A stretch of 41,642 bases of DNA from Hydnum rufescens UP504 (lineage: Eukaryota > Basidiomycota > Agaricomycetes > Cantharellales > Hydnaceae). Each line of letters starts with the position of its first letter. Within the stretch, counting starts at the first letter, position 1. Both the position numbers and the translations under genes were made by a program. Shown here piece by piece: positions 40,766 to 41,642 of the stretch. Where the stretch lies: positions 196,172-237,813 of the forward strand of contig MU128976.1 in assembly GCA_014904985.1 (NCBI GenBank), in the 5' to 3' direction. The notes beneath the pieces were generated by a model that was not told the origin of the DNA, made no database searches, and saw nothing but the letters and a program-made list of their open reading frames with translations.

Positions 40766-41642
40766 GGGAAGGAAGGGTCTTTGGACAGGTAGAATTGTCC
40801 TGTATAGACGGAGCCTATCCAGACAATAAATGAAGGGGTTGTTAAATCAGAGAATCACACTCTAGGTCCTCCTCTTGAGAGCCTATCAGAAGTGTGATTA
40901 GTGGGGGTTGAGTTTTGGAATTTACCCTGACACCAGCAGCAGTTCAACTAGCTTTTCAACTGGGGATGGGGGGAAAGATGATAGAAATTCGCATCTCCTG
41001 CACTTAATATACATCACAAAAAAATGCTATGGTAACCGGCGGAAAGGTGGGATTAAGGCGAAAATGATGAAAAAGAAATCAAGTCAAAAGCTTCAAAACT
41101 GAAGGAGATATTCAATTAACAAGTCAGAATAGGGGAATATGGCTTAACCAAGGTATTCCTCCTCTCCTACTGAACAAAATCCCTTGGGGAAAGGTGGAAC
41201 TGGTTGCCCTAGATGTACCCTCCATCGGACATAGGGTGCCGGAACCATAATTGCCTTTAGTAATCAGAAAAGCGGAGGTAAAAGTGAAATGAGCCATGGG
41301 GAGACTAAATTACAGAATGCCGAGTTCTTATCCGCTCGTTTTGCCCTTGGTACTGTTCGATGCGGATTTTCAGCGTCTTTCCAGGGGTGATCGTTTAGAA
41401 CAAATCAGATCAAAACTGATGGAGTTATTCACGAAATACTGAAGAATAGTGTGGAACATGAGGTAAAGTCGACCTGGAGGATGCAGTTCTCATCCGATAA
41501 ACGTGTGTGTGGTACCGTTAGACAGGTATTAATCGTAGCTTTCTGGGAGCTGTCTTTCCGAGTCGATCTGATCGAAATTGGTGGAGATATTTGCGAAATA
41601 CTCCTTGAGAGTATTGGAATAGCCCCTATTCCACATGTGACA
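40666..41642 (+). repeat. Long LTR, family C (copy 2)
   Basis: Starts TGTAAGCAGGAAACTG and is at least 977 bp. The first 430 bases repeat copy 1. The distal part (about 41300-41642) carries two subrepeats with CGAGTTCT/CAGTTCTCATCCG, GGTAC(C/T)GTT, CTTTC(C/T)(A/G)GG, GATC-AAAACTGATGGAG and AAATACT(C/G) words. The same subrepeats occur inverted at 9890-10370. It ends GTGACA at the window edge, so the true end may be here or further on. Confidence 0.83.

Larger units (their letters stand above)
38997..41642 (+). mobile_element. Family C Ty3/gypsy element, internally deleted
   Basis: The order is a truncated LTR (38997-39423), integrase only (39424-40765) and an LTR running to or past the window end (40666-41642). 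LTR copy 1 matches the first 430 bases of copy 2 closely and then jumps directly into integrase codons, so gag, protease, RT and RNase H together with the rest of LTR 1 were lost in one deletion. A more diverged LTR of the same family lies inverted at 9875-11015. No target duplication can be tested because the right end is at the window edge. Confidence 0.85.

Overview
The window looks like a repeat-filled, heterochromatin-like island from a filamentous basidiomycete, most likely an Agaricomycete and possibly one of the Boletales. The reasons are KDZ (Kyakuja-Dileera-Zisupton) transposase remnants with a CxC2-like cysteine cluster, hAT and pogo-like transposases of fungal type, Ty3/gypsy chromoviruses with fungal chromodomains, and GT-AG introns of about 50-60 nt. 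I recognise no ordinary host housekeeping gene, and no rRNA, tRNA or CRISPR array. Almost every base that can be assigned belongs to a mobile element or a repeat. Assignments rest on reading motifs by eye; no database search was possible.

Layout, left to right. 1-752 is a near-perfect foldback. About 1588-4566 is a decayed pogo/Fot-like DNA transposon with subterminal inverted repeats, abutting a truncated minus-strand chromovirus pol fragment (4562-7400, same family as the large element on the right). 7400-9036 holds degenerate repeats and a 40-bp minisatellite. 9875-11015 is a minus-strand long LTR (family C) with the last codons of its pol. 11099-14343 is a multi-exon KDZ transposase pseudogene. 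14478-20513 is a hAT element: its transposase runs on the minus strand, and downstream of it, towards the left terminus, lies an array of repeated exon/intron-like cassettes.

From 20514 to the end the elements are nested. A plus-strand chromovirus (B) is represented by integrase plus chromodomain (20514-21821), an antisense gene, a polypurine tract and part of its 3' LTR (38761-38996). Inside it is a giant foldback element (22481-38306) whose two arms carry the same kind of hairpin cassettes as the hAT element. Inside the right arm of the foldback is a complete 11.7-kb minus-strand chromovirus (A, 24071-35792) with two ~580-bp LTRs and a perfect 5-bp target duplication (CATAG). A family C element (38997 to beyond the window end) is inserted in or beside the B LTR.

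The most unusual structure is the cassette array. Each unit has hairpin 1 at the end of an exon-like block, then a consensus 5' splice site, then hairpin 2, a branch-like CTAAC/CTAAT, and an AG. It recurs at least 16 times in two otherwise different elements, always oriented outwards. Other notable points are a long in-frame but stop-interrupted unknown reading frame between pol and the 3' LTR of chromovirus A, an antisense gene between pol and the LTR of chromovirus B, and recurrent TGA stops at sites where arginine is expected, which suggest cytosine-methylation decay.
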